This document shows, piece by piece, positions 7,034-14,795 of a DNA stretch of 64,000 nt. The position numbers were made by a program, and so were the translations under genes. The DNA is from Mesonia algae (GTDB lineage: Bacteria > Bacteroidota > Bacteroidia > Flavobacteriales > Flavobacteriaceae). The stretch is from positions 203,152-267,151 of the forward strand of contig NZ_QKYV01000006.1 of NCBI RefSeq assembly GCF_003253545.1, read 5' to 3'. Positions within the stretch are counted from its first letter, which is position 1; every line of letters begins with the position of its first letter. The notes beneath the pieces are model-generated. The model saw only the letters and a program-made list of their open reading frames with translations. It was not told the origin of the DNA and did not search any database.

Positions 7034-8842
7034 TTAATTTTTATTTCTTCTTCGGCTTACCGAACTTTTGATGTTCGATTTTCTTTTTCCTCCAGATTCA
7101 TTGCTTCTTCTAGAGAATCCTCTTCCAGAACCAGAAGAATCTTTGCTTTTAAAGCCTCCGCCACCGCTTCGTCTTTGGCCTCCGCCACCTTTGCGATGAC
7201 CGCCGCCTCCGCCGCCACGTTTTTTACGATCTCTACCACCTTTATCTTTAGTGATTTCAACGTTTATGTTTCTTCCATCGTGTTGGAAGTTTTCAAAGAA
7301 AGCTAATACTTTTTCTCTTTCCGAAGTATCGGTATTAAAGAATGAAAAACTATCTTTTACATCTACACGAGAAACACCGTCTCTACCTAAATCTAGATTT
7401 TCTTTTAAGAAGTCTTTTAAAGACATCCAATCAAAATCATCTTTGGCTCCAATGTTTATAAAGTAACGAGTACTTTCTCCCGTATCTTCTCCTTCTCTAT
7501 AATCATTATGACTCGCATTAGGACTATTGATACTAGAAGCATTTTTGTAGTAGTTATAAAATCTTGTAAATTCTACAGAAAACACTTTTTTGATCACCTC
7601 TTCTTTACTGAAATCTTCAAAAATTTCTTCAATTTGAGGTAAGTAGCTGTCTATTTCGTGATTTATTTCAGTGTTTTTAACGCTTTTCGCTAAATGAAAT
7701 AATTGAACTTGACAAATTTCTTCTCCGCTAGGAATATCTTTTTGCTCAAACGATTGTTTAATGATACGCTCAATACTTTTAATTTTGCGTAATTCACTTT
7801 TCGTAACCACAACCATAGAAACCCCACTTTTTCCAGCACGACCTGTTCTACCACTTCGGTGTGTGTAGGTTTCAATTTCGTCTGGTAATTGGTAGTTGAT
7901 CACGTGAGTAATATCATCTACATCAATTCCACGTGCAGCAACATCTGTAGCTACTAACATTTGAATTTGACGAGAACGGAAACTTTTCATTACCAAATCT
8001 CTTTGATTCTGACTTAGATCTCCGTGTAATGCCGCAGCATTATAACCATCTTCAATTAATCTTTCGGCTACTTTTTGAGTATCTCTTTTTGTTCTACAAA
8101 AGATCACAGAAAAAATATCTGGATTAGCATCTGCCAATCTTTTTAAAGCATTGTAACGATCTCTACCTGCAACTACATAATATTCATGAGAAACATTTTT
8201 TGTTCCTTCATTTTTAGATCCTACTGTAATTTCTACAGGAGATTTCATGAATTTTTTAGCAATTGTAGCTACTTCTTTAGGCATGGTAGCACTAAAAAGC
8301 CAAGTTTTCTTTTCTTTTGGCGTGTGCGATAAAATATCTGTAATGTCTTCATAGAATCCCATGTTTAACATTTCATCTGCCTCATCAAGAACACAGTAGT
8401 CAATTTTAGAGATGTCGATCATCCCACGACTTACCATGTCTTTCATTCTTCCTGGAGTGGCAACAATTACTTGAGCTCCTTTTTTAATCTGTCTTGCTTG
8501 GTCTGTAATACTAGAACCACCATAAATGGCCACCGTCTTGAGACCTTTTATATATTTAGAGTAATTTTGTATTTCGTTGGTAATCTGTAAGCATAATTCT
8601 CTTGTAGGGGAAAGAATAAGTCCCTGTGTTTGTTTACTATCGGCGTTGATTTTTTGGAGTAGCGGAAAACCAAAAGCTGCTGTTTTCCCTGTTCCGGTCT
8701 GTGCAAGAGCAACCAAATCGGTTTCCTCTTGTAATAAAATTGGAATCGCTTTTTCTTGTACATCACTTGGAGCCTCAAACCCCATATCACTTACTGCATT
8801 TACGATTTCGGCGTTAAGCCCTAATTGTTCAAATTTGTTCAT
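7034..8842 (-). CDS. DEAD-box ATP-dependent RNA helicase with basic Gly-rich tail
   Basis: 602 residues from the ATG at 8842 (MNKFEQLGLN); a longer in-frame start at 8872 adds ten unlikely residues. All DEAD-box motifs are seen: Q motif, AQTGTGKTAAF (I), PTRELCLQ (Ia), DEADEMLNMGF (II), SATMP (III), TDVAARGIDV (V) and HRSGRTGRAG (VI). A DbpA-type RNA-binding domain follows (INIGAKDDFDWMSLKDFL onward). The last ~75 residues are a Gly/Arg/Lys/Ser-rich disordered tail. Architecture resembles DeaD/CsdA helicases that remodel RNA in ribosome assembly and cold adaptation. A TACCTTTG promoter box lies 18 bases upstream. rdgB and rlmH lie upstream on the same strand. Confidence 0.95.
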   Translation of the reverse strand: MNKFEQLGLNAEIVNAVSDMGFEAPSDVQEKAIPILLQEETDLVALAQTGTGKTAAFGFPLLQKINADSKQTQGLILSPTRELCLQITNEIQNYSKYIKGLKTVAIYGGSSITDQARQIKKGAQVIVATPGRMKDMVSRGMIDISKIDYCVLDEADEMLNMGFYEDITDILSHTPKEKKTWLFSATMPKEVATIAKKFMKSPVEITVGSKNEGTKNVSHEYYVVAGRDRYNALKRLADANPDIFSVIFCRTKRDTQKVAERLIEDGYNAAALHGDLSQNQRDLVMKSFRSRQIQMLVATDVAARGIDVDDITHVINYQLPDEIETYTHRSGRTGRAGKSGVSMVVVTKSELRKIKSIERIIKQSFEQKDIPSGEEICQVQLFHLAKSVKNTEINHEIDSYLPQIEEIFEDFSKEEVIKKVFSVEFTRFYNYYKNASSINSPNASHNDYREGEDTGESTRYFINIGAKDDFDWMSLKDFLKENLDLGRDGVSRVDVKDSFSFFNTDTSEREKVLAFFENFQHDGRNINVEITKDKGGRDRKKRGGGGGGHRKGGGGQRRSGGGGFKSKDSSGSGRGFSRRSNESGGKRKSNIKSSVSRRRNKN

Positions 8843-8859
8843 ATAAAATAAATAAGCTG

Positions 8860-8867
8860 CAAAGGTA
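8860..8867 (-). promoter_or_regulatory. -7 promoter element of the DEAD-box helicase gene
   Basis: The minus-strand TACCTTTG is an exact TAnnTTTG box 17 bases before the ATG at 8842. No clear TTG at -33. Confidence 0.5.
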
Positions 8868-8908
8868 AGCAATCCTTTACAGCTTATGTTATAAAAATAA
8901 TTTATTTA

Positions 8909-9481
8909 TTATTCTGATAAATAACTGACTAGCTGTTTAAAAGCTCGTGCCCGATGGCTAATTTCATTTTTCTCATGGCTATTCATTTCGGCAAAGGTTT
9001 TATTTTTTCCTTCTGGCAAAAAAATAGGGTCATAACCAAAGCCTTTTTCTCCTCTTTTTTCTTCAATGATTTCTCCTGTACAAATTCCGGTAAATAAACT
9101 TTCATGGTCATTTAATGATAAAGCGATAACGGTTTTAAAGCGCGCACTTCTATTGTGCTTATCTTTTAAATTTTTAAGTAATTTTTTGATATTGGCATCG
9201 TTATTTTTTTCTTCGCCCGCGTAACGTGCAGAATATACACCAGGCTCACCATTTAAGGATTCTACTTCTAAACCAGTATCATCTGCAAAGCAATTATAAC
9301 CATATTTTTCGGTAACGTATTTGGCTTTTAGAATAGCGTTTCCATCAATAGTATCGACAGTTTCAGCAATATCTTCGTGGCAACCAATTTCTGTTAAGGA
9401 AAGTAATTCTATATAATCTGGAAGCATGTTTTTAATTTCTACCAGTTTATTTTTATTGTGCGTGGCAAATACAAGTCGCAT
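8909..9481 (-). CDS. rdgB: RdgB/HAM1-type non-canonical purine NTP pyrophosphatase
   Basis: Hydrolyses dITP, XTP and ITP to monophosphates, keeping deaminated purines out of nucleic acids. 190 residues, normal for the family. Conserved blocks: FATHNKNKLVEI at the N-terminus, FADDTGLEVESLNG with the acidic metal ligands, GVYSARYAG, GFGYDPIFLPEGK, and SHRARAF near the end. It lies 37 bases downstream of rlmH on the same strand and is probably co-transcribed. Confidence 0.95.
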   Translation of the reverse strand: MRLVFATHNKNKLVEIKNMLPDYIELLSLTEIGCHEDIAETVDTIDGNAILKAKYVTEKYGYNCFADDTGLEVESLNGEPGVYSARYAGEEKNNDANIKKLLKNLKDKHNRSARFKTVIALSLNDHESLFTGICTGEIIEEKRGEKGFGYDPIFLPEGKNKTFAEMNSHEKNEISHRARAFKQLVSYLSE

Positions 9482-9518
9482 AGGTTATAAGTTTTTTAAT
9501 AATAAATTTACTAAAATT

Positions 9519-9992
9519 TTATCTGTGATGGTAGGGTTCGTTTTTTAGAATGGTGAATGCTCGATATAATTGTTCCGTAAAGAATAGACGAACCATCTGG
9601 TGTGAAAAAGTCATTTTTGACAAAGCTATCTTTTGGTTGGCACGTTGGTATACTTCGGGGGAAAATCCATAAGGTCCTCCAATAACAAAGATAAGTTGTT
9701 TCATTCCTGTATTCAGTTTCTTTTGAATTTCTTCTGAAAACTCTTCTGACGTAAAACTTTTTCCTTTTTCATCTAAAAGCATTAAAATATCTGATGTATT
9801 CACGTGCTTCAGTATAAGCTCTCCTTCTTTTCCTTTTTGTGTGCTTTCGTCCATATTTTTAGTTTTCTTCAAATCGGGTATGATTTCGAAACTAAAATTA
9901 CAATAGTGAGAAAGTCTTTTAGAATAAGTGCTAATGAGTTCTTTTAGAGAAGAATCGTCGGTTTTACCAACGGCTATAAGTTTAATTTGCAT
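9519..9992 (-). CDS. rlmH: 23S rRNA (pseudouridine1915-N3)-methyltransferase
   Basis: Methylates the pseudouridine at 23S rRNA position 1915 on assembled ribosomes. 157 residues, the expected size for this small SPOUT enzyme. Signature elements: IKLIAVGKT at the start, FVIGGPYGFSPEV (SAM-binding knot) and SHQMVRLFFTEQLYRAFTI at the C-terminus. Its start codon overlaps the stop codon of the upstream 296-residue-family gene by one base (ATG/TAA), suggesting translational coupling with an unrelated secreted protein. Confidence 0.96.
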   Translation of the reverse strand: MQIKLIAVGKTDDSSLKELISTYSKRLSHYCNFSFEIIPDLKKTKNMDESTQKGKEGELILKHVNTSDILMLLDEKGKSFTSEEFSEEIQKKLNTGMKQLIFVIGGPYGFSPEVYQRANQKIALSKMTFSHQMVRLFFTEQLYRAFTILKNEPYHHR

Positions 9993-10855
9993 TAGAAACA
10001 GTATTTGAATTGATGGTAATTATAATCAAACCTAAAGATTCCTTTTCCGTCAGGGTATTCTCTACTTAAGGTTTTTTGATAATCTCTTTTGTGTTTTGAC
10101 CAATCTTCATTTCTCAATAAACTTTTATAGTAATAGGTTTTAAAATAGCCTCCAGCTAAAAAATATTCTCCGTCTGGTTTTAAAATTAAAGTATGATGTA
10201 ATTTTCCATATTTAAAGAAAATATCTTGGAGAACACCCCTGTCTTTAAACCATGAAAAATTTTCGTATTTTGCCTCTAGAGAAGGTTGATCCATATGAAA
10301 AAACACCATTTTTAGGTTAAATTTTTCTTCATATTTGTCAATGCATTCATTTACATCTATTGTCCATTGAGAAACAATTTCATCAAAAACATCTTTATTA
10401 AAGTCGTCTAGCTCATAGGGATATTCCTTTTTCTTAGAGCTTAATCTATTGAGACTGTCAACTTCAACCTTCATTTTTTGATATTGTTTTTTATGCTTAT
10501 TATGTAATTCTATCTCTCTTTCATAACTAAAAAGACTATCATATTTTTTGAACACAATTACTTGATCCGATTGAATGTTAATTCCTGCATCTTTAATAAC
10601 AAGTTTTCTTAATTGTTCATACTCCTGCGAACTTATTTTGCCGAATTTGTACTTATATAGTACTTGGGAAAGAGCAATACTGTCTTTAGTGTAGGTTAAA
10701 CATTTAAAAAGTTGATTTCCGCATTTTTTTTTGAAATCTATAAAAGAAATTTTTTCACCGTTTTCATCTAAATACACATTATTTTGTGACATAGTGTATG
10801 CCGAGATGAGAAAAAATACAGTTGTAAATATAACTTTAAAGAAGAAATTTTTCAT
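9992..10855 (-). CDS. secreted hypothetical protein, paralogue A of a tandem pair
   Basis: 287 residues from the ATG at 10855 (MKNFFFKVIFTTVFFLISAY, a signal peptide ending near TMSQNN). I do not recognise the family. After the signal comes VYLDENGEKISFIDFKKKC, a central Lys/Glu-rich helical stretch, and a C-terminal PDGEYFLAGGYF motif. The upstream gene (10908-11798) shares this layout and many identical positions, so the two are tandem duplicates. The LDENG and LKPDGEYF segments look like beta-hairpins. The last base is shared with the rlmH start. Probably periplasmic or surface-exposed; function unknown. Confidence 0.75.
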   Translation of the reverse strand: MKNFFFKVIFTTVFFLISAYTMSQNNVYLDENGEKISFIDFKKKCGNQLFKCLTYTKDSIALSQVLYKYKFGKISSQEYEQLRKLVIKDAGINIQSDQVIVFKKYDSLFSYEREIELHNKHKKQYQKMKVEVDSLNRLSSKKKEYPYELDDFNKDVFDEIVSQWTIDVNECIDKYEEKFNLKMVFFHMDQPSLEAKYENFSWFKDRGVLQDIFFKYGKLHHTLILKPDGEYFLAGGYFKTYYYKSLLRNEDWSKHKRDYQKTLSREYPDGKGIFRFDYNYHQFKYCF

Positions 10856-10907
10856 AATAGTAAGTTTTAGTCTAGGGCACAAGACAAATTAATTGATAAA
10901 AGTATAT

Positions 10908-11798
10908 TTAAAAACAATGTGCTTTATAGTGGTATCTAGATTCTCTTTTAAATAAACCTACGCCCATGATATTTCCGTAAAGAGATTTTTTATAATCTTC
11001 TTTGTAGTCGCTCCAATTTTTATTTTTAAGCAGCGTTTTTAAGATTTTGCTGTTATTGTTATAATGATAGTTGGATATAAAATATTCTCCGTCGGGTTTA
11101 AGAACTAAAAATCGAACTTTTTTAGAAGTTAGAGAATCTTGCATGTCATTTTTTATAAAAACTGAATTAATAACACCCCTGTCTTTAACCCATTTGAAAT
11201 CGGAATAATTTTTTTCGAATTTACTACTGTCAGAGTGCATAAAAACAACATTGATGTCAAACTTTTTTTCAAATTTTGTTTTACATTTTTTTTTCTTTTT
11301 ACTGAATTTCTTAATTTTTTTTTCGAATATTTCTTTATTAAACTTGGAAAAATACGTTACCTTATTCTTTTTATAATATCGCTTGTATTCATCAATGTGT
11401 TTTTTGTAATAATTTATAAACTTTTCTTCGAGAAAATTGTGCATTTCTTTTGAAGCACGATAATCCGCCAAAGAATCATAATAGCTGATAAGTAATATTT
11501 TTTCATTACTTAGTTCTTCTTTACCATCTTTACTAAGTAATTTTTTTATTTGATTCGCTTCTAGCGGACTTATCTTACCAAACTTTTGCTTAAGTCGTAT
11601 TTGTGAAATCACAAATTCTTTGGTTTGTTTAATGACTAAGCATTGAAAAAGTAAATTAGAATTACATTTTTCATCAAAGTTATTAGCAGAAATTTCTTTT
11701 CCGTTTTCATCTAGATACACGTAAGTTTGAGATACTCCACGAACCGAAATAAAGAAAATGGCGATTATAACAATGATTTGTAGTGTGTGTCTATTCAA
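10908..11798 (-). CDS. secreted hypothetical protein, paralogue B of a tandem pair
   Basis: 296 residues with an N-terminal signal (LQIIVIIAIFFISVRGVSQ). It shares with the neighbouring copy the blocks VYLDENGKEISANNFDEKC, KFGKISPLEANQIKKLL, FKWVKDRGVINSVF and LKPDGEYFISN. The middle is strongly Lys-rich (FEKKIKKFSKKKKKCKTKFE). The two copies have diverged considerably, so the duplication is not recent. Function unknown. It is divergent from nadC, 46 bases away. Confidence 0.75.
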   Translation of the reverse strand: MNRHTLQIIVIIAIFFISVRGVSQTYVYLDENGKEISANNFDEKCNSNLLFQCLVIKQTKEFVISQIRLKQKFGKISPLEANQIKKLLSKDGKEELSNEKILLISYYDSLADYRASKEMHNFLEEKFINYYKKHIDEYKRYYKKNKVTYFSKFNKEIFEKKIKKFSKKKKKCKTKFEKKFDINVVFMHSDSSKFEKNYSDFKWVKDRGVINSVFIKNDMQDSLTSKKVRFLVLKPDGEYFISNYHYNNNSKILKTLLKNKNWSDYKEDYKKSLYGNIMGVGLFKRESRYHYKAHCF

Positions 11799-11844
11799 AA
11801 GTGTAAATTTTACTATATTTTAGTACTGCTAAAATAAATAAATA

Positions 11845-12705
11845 ATGATTAGTCAGGAGCAATTCGAAAAAGAAGTACAAATAATAATAGAAAACGCTAT
11901 TAGAGAAGATGTAGGAGATGGTGATCATAGCTCTCTAGCCTGTATTCCTAAAGCAGCAATCGGTAAAGCCAAGTTATTGGTTAAAGATGAGGGAATTATA
12001 GCAGGAGTGGATTTTGCTAAACAGGTTTTTAACTATGTGGATGAGGGGTTAAAAGTGGAAACTTTAAAAAAAGAGGGGGATGCTATAAAGCATGGAGACA
12101 TTGTTTTTTACGTTACCGGAAGCAGTCAATCTATATTGAAAGCAGAACGTTTAGTTTTAAATGCCATGCAGCGTATGAGTGCTATTGCAACAAAAACTAA
12201 AGAATATGCAGATAAAATAAAGCATACTAAAGCAAAAGTCTTAGATACAAGAAAAACTACACCAGGAATTCGTGCTATTGAGAAATGGGCAGTAAAAATA
12301 GGAGGAGGGGAGAACCACCGTTTTGCTTTGTATGATATGGTCATGCTCAAGGATAACCATATTGATTTCTGTGGAGGGATTACCCAAGCCATACAAAAAA
12401 CACAAGCTTATTTAAAAGAGAACCAACTTGATCTAAAAATCATTGTTGAAGCAAGAAATCTAACTGAGATTCAAGAAATACTTCAAAATAAAGGGGTTCA
12501 TCGTATTTTAATCGATAACTTTAATTATGAAGATACTAAAAAGGCGGTGCATATGATTGGAGATTTCTGTCAAACGGAATCTAGTGGAGGGATCACTTTA
12601 GAAACCATAAGAAATTATGCAGAATGTGGTGTAGACTTCATATCGAGTGGGGCATTAACACATTCGGTTTCAAATTTAGATTTAAGTTTAAAAGCAGTTG
12701 AGTAA
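11845..12705 (+). CDS. nadC: nicotinate-nucleotide pyrophosphorylase (carboxylating)
   Basis: Converts quinolinate and PRPP to nicotinate mononucleotide, CO2 and PPi in de novo NAD synthesis. 286 residues, the normal length. Seen are DVGDGDHSS near the start, LDTRKTTPGIRAIEKWAVKI with the substrate-binding Arg/Lys residues, GGGENHR, MVMLKDNHI, and the C-terminal ESSGGITLETIRNYA and DFISSGALTHS segments. The stop codon directly abuts the start of the BrkB-family gene, so the two form an operon. A tryptophan 2,3-dioxygenase further along (42.2 kb) could feed this route through kynurenine. Confidence 0.96.
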   Translation: MISQEQFEKEVQIIIENAIREDVGDGDHSSLACIPKAAIGKAKLLVKDEGIIAGVDFAKQVFNYVDEGLKVETLKKEGDAIKHGDIVFYVTGSSQSILKAERLVLNAMQRMSAIATKTKEYADKIKHTKAKVLDTRKTTPGIRAIEKWAVKIGGGENHRFALYDMVMLKDNHIDFCGGITQAIQKTQAYLKENQLDLKIIVEARNLTEIQEILQNKGVHRILIDNFNYEDTKKAVHMIGDFCQTESSGGITLETIRNYAECGVDFISSGALTHSVSNLDLSLKAVE

Positions 12706-13626
12706 ATGCCAGAAAAGGAAGAAGGAAAAGATAAAAACACTTCTATATTAAACTGGTTAGAGAAAAAGAGCAAAGCTATTATTCTTCCCGGTTTAGAAGG
12801 TTTAAGTCTGTACGATTTAGGTGAAATTTATACGGTAGGAATCGTTAAAGGAACTTTTTCTACACGGGCAAGTTCGATAGCTTTTAGCTTTTTCATGGCT
12901 ATATTTCCTTTTTTGTTATTTATCTTAAATCTTATTCCATTTGTTTGGTTTATTGATGACTTCCATTTAAAACTCTTGGCGTTCTTAGATTCTCTATTGC
13001 CTCCTCAAACATCTAGCTTTTTTAATGAGATATTTTTTGATATTTTCAACACGCCTAGAGCTGGTTTATTATCATTTGTGTTTGTCTTATCTATTTTTTT
13101 AATGACCAATGGTATTAATGCAATTTTTACGGGGTTTGAGTACTCTTATCATACCCACATTAACCGATCTATAATAAGACAGTACTTTGTTGCCTTAGGA
13201 GTTTCATTAATTATAGCTTTCATGCTTTTGGTAGCGGTAATTGTAGTATTCTACCTTACTTATATTATTGAAAACTTAGAAGCTATAGGTGTTTTTTCCG
13301 ATAGTCTTATGTGGGCCCAAATAGGAAGGTATGTTGTTTTTATTCTTATCATTTACAATGCCGTAGCTACTTTATATTACTTCGGAACTAAAGAAGGTAG
13401 GCAATCTAGGTATTTTTCGATAGGAGCCGTTTTTACTATGGTATTAATTTTGATTACTACTTTCTTGTTTAAGATATATATAGAGAACTTTAGTAGCTAT
13501 AATGAATTGTATGGATCGATTGGAGTATTGTTAATATTAATGTTATATATATGGTTAAATGCTAATATTTTATTGCTGGGTTTTGAATTAAATGCATCAA
13601 TTTATAGATTAAAGCAAAAAAAATAA
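12706..13626 (+). CDS. YihY/BrkB family inner-membrane protein
   Basis: 306 residues with about six hydrophobic membrane segments (around residues 65-85, 120-145, 165-190, 205-225, 240-260 and 270-295). FSTRASSIAFSFFMAIFPFL matches the conserved first segment of the YihY/BrkB family (UPF0761), once mislabelled ribonuclease BN. The biochemical role is not established. It begins immediately after the nadC stop with no spacer, so it is translationally linked to nadC. Confidence 0.9.
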   Translation: MPEKEEGKDKNTSILNWLEKKSKAIILPGLEGLSLYDLGEIYTVGIVKGTFSTRASSIAFSFFMAIFPFLLFILNLIPFVWFIDDFHLKLLAFLDSLLPPQTSSFFNEIFFDIFNTPRAGLLSFVFVLSIFLMTNGINAIFTGFEYSYHTHINRSIIRQYFVALGVSLIIAFMLLVAVIVVFYLTYIIENLEAIGVFSDSLMWAQIGRYVVFILIIYNAVATLYYFGTKEGRQSRYFSIGAVFTMVLILITTFLFKIYIENFSSYNELYGSIGVLLILMLYIWLNANILLLGFELNASIYRLKQKK

Positions 13627-13661
13627 TATCTTAAACCACAATAATTTTAAACTTATTTATC

Positions 13662-14225
13662 ATGAATAAAATAGCTTTTATTTTAGCAGTAGTATTTGCA
13701 GTAAACTTCTCATTTGCACAAACAAAAGAAGTAGGAGGAATAAATTTACCTACATCTGAAACTTTTGGAGAACACAAGGTAACTTTAAACGGAGCAGGAA
13801 TTAGAGAGAAGCTATGGTTAGATTTATATGTGGGGGGACTTTACCTTACCAATAAATCATCTAATGCAAATGAAATTTTAAATAGTAATGAAGCTATGGC
13901 TGTAAAGTTACATATTGTCTCTAAATTAGTAAGTAGTAGCAAGATGATCGATGCTGTAGAAGAGGGTTTTGAAAATTCTACGAATGGTAAAGTAGGTCCG
14001 CTTCAATCTAAAATAAATCAGTTTATAGGATTTTTTAAAGAAGAAATAAAAAAAGGAGATGTTTTTGATATTACTTATCAACCTGGCAAAGGAGTAGTGT
14101 CTTATAAAAATGGAGAAGAAAAAGGAACCATTAAAGGAGCAGACTTTAAAAAAGCTTTATTTGGAATATGGTTATCAAATAGACCTGCAGATGATGATCT
14201 AAAAGAAGGAATGTTAGGGGAATAA
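13662..14225 (+). CDS. chalcone isomerase-like periplasmic protein
   Basis: 187 residues with a signal peptide (LAVVFAVNFSFAQ). The segments GEHKVTLNGAGIREKLWLDLYVGGLYL and FKKALFGIWLSNRPADDDLKEGMLG match the chalcone isomerase-like fold family found in many bacteria, which is not involved in flavonoid synthesis and whose ligand is uncertain (fatty-acid binding is one suggestion). It is followed 38 bases later by a DUF2147 gene in the same direction, probably one transcript ending at the terminator at 14702. Confidence 0.88.
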   Translation: MNKIAFILAVVFAVNFSFAQTKEVGGINLPTSETFGEHKVTLNGAGIREKLWLDLYVGGLYLTNKSSNANEILNSNEAMAVKLHIVSKLVSSSKMIDAVEEGFENSTNGKVGPLQSKINQFIGFFKEEIKKGDVFDITYQPGKGVVSYKNGEEKGTIKGADFKKALFGIWLSNRPADDDLKEGMLGE

Positions 14226-14263
14226 TTTATTTTGAATAGCATATTAATTTACCCTTATATATT

Positions 14264-14680
14264 ATGAAATACATATTAATACTTTTTGTTTGTATAGCTT
14301 CTTCACAGTTAGCAATAAGTCAATCGGTTTTTGGGAAATGGGAGATACTTAAAGAGTCAGGAGAAGTGCGTTCTATTATAGAAATTTATGAAAACGATGG
14401 TATTGTAAATGGAAAAGTAATAGAGATATTAGACGAAGAAAAAGAAGATAACTTGTGTGTAGAATGTGAAGGAGAGGAAAAAAATAAAAAAATCTTAGGT
14501 TTAGTATTATTAAAAGATTTTAAGAAAGATCAAGAAAAATATGTTGATGGTACTATTTTAAACCCCGATGATGGTAAAATATATAAATCAAAAATTTGGG
14601 TAGATGAGGATAATCCCAATATTTTAAATGTTCGTGGCTATATAGGTTTTTTTATAAAACTATGGAGTGGCGAAGATTAA
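14264..14680 (+). CDS. DUF2147 domain-containing secreted protein
   Basis: 138 residues: a signal peptide (ILILFVCIASSQLAISQ) and then a small beta-barrel-like domain with GKWEILKESGEVRSIIEIYE, a CVEC pair, GLVLLKDFK and the typical C-terminal NPNILNVRGYIGF(F)IKLW block of DUF2147. Family role unknown; it is extracytoplasmic. It is the last gene before a strong terminator. Confidence 0.88.
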   Translation: MKYILILFVCIASSQLAISQSVFGKWEILKESGEVRSIIEIYENDGIVNGKVIEILDEEKEDNLCVECEGEEKNKKILGLVLLKDFKKDQEKYVDGTILNPDDGKIYKSKIWVDEDNPNILNVRGYIGFFIKLWSGED

Positions 14681-14701
14681 TAGAATAATTATTATCAAAT
14701 T

Positions 14702-14742
14702 AAAAAAAGCACGAATTAATTTAAATTAATTCGTGCTTTTTT
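14702..14742. terminator. strong intrinsic terminator after the DUF2147 gene
   Basis: A perfect ~20 bp inverted repeat (left arm 14702-14722, right arm 14723-14742) containing GCACGAATTAATT, starting in an A-run and ending in a T-run. It insulates priA from the preceding operon. Confidence 0.85.
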
Positions 14743-14795
14743 ATTTTGTACTTTAAAATCCTTTATACCTTTACTTTTAAAACTTTCAATTTAAA

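Noticed and set aside
7100..7230. GC-rich simple-sequence stretch
   Set aside because: It encodes the Gly/Arg/Lys-rich disordered tail of the helicase and needs no other explanation.
7057..7260. An alternative minus-strand frame rich in Ala/Glu/Lys over the helicase tail
   Set aside because: It is the shifted reading of the Gly/Arg-rich tail of the DEAD-box gene. Its low complexity comes from the same repeat codons, and there is no start signal.
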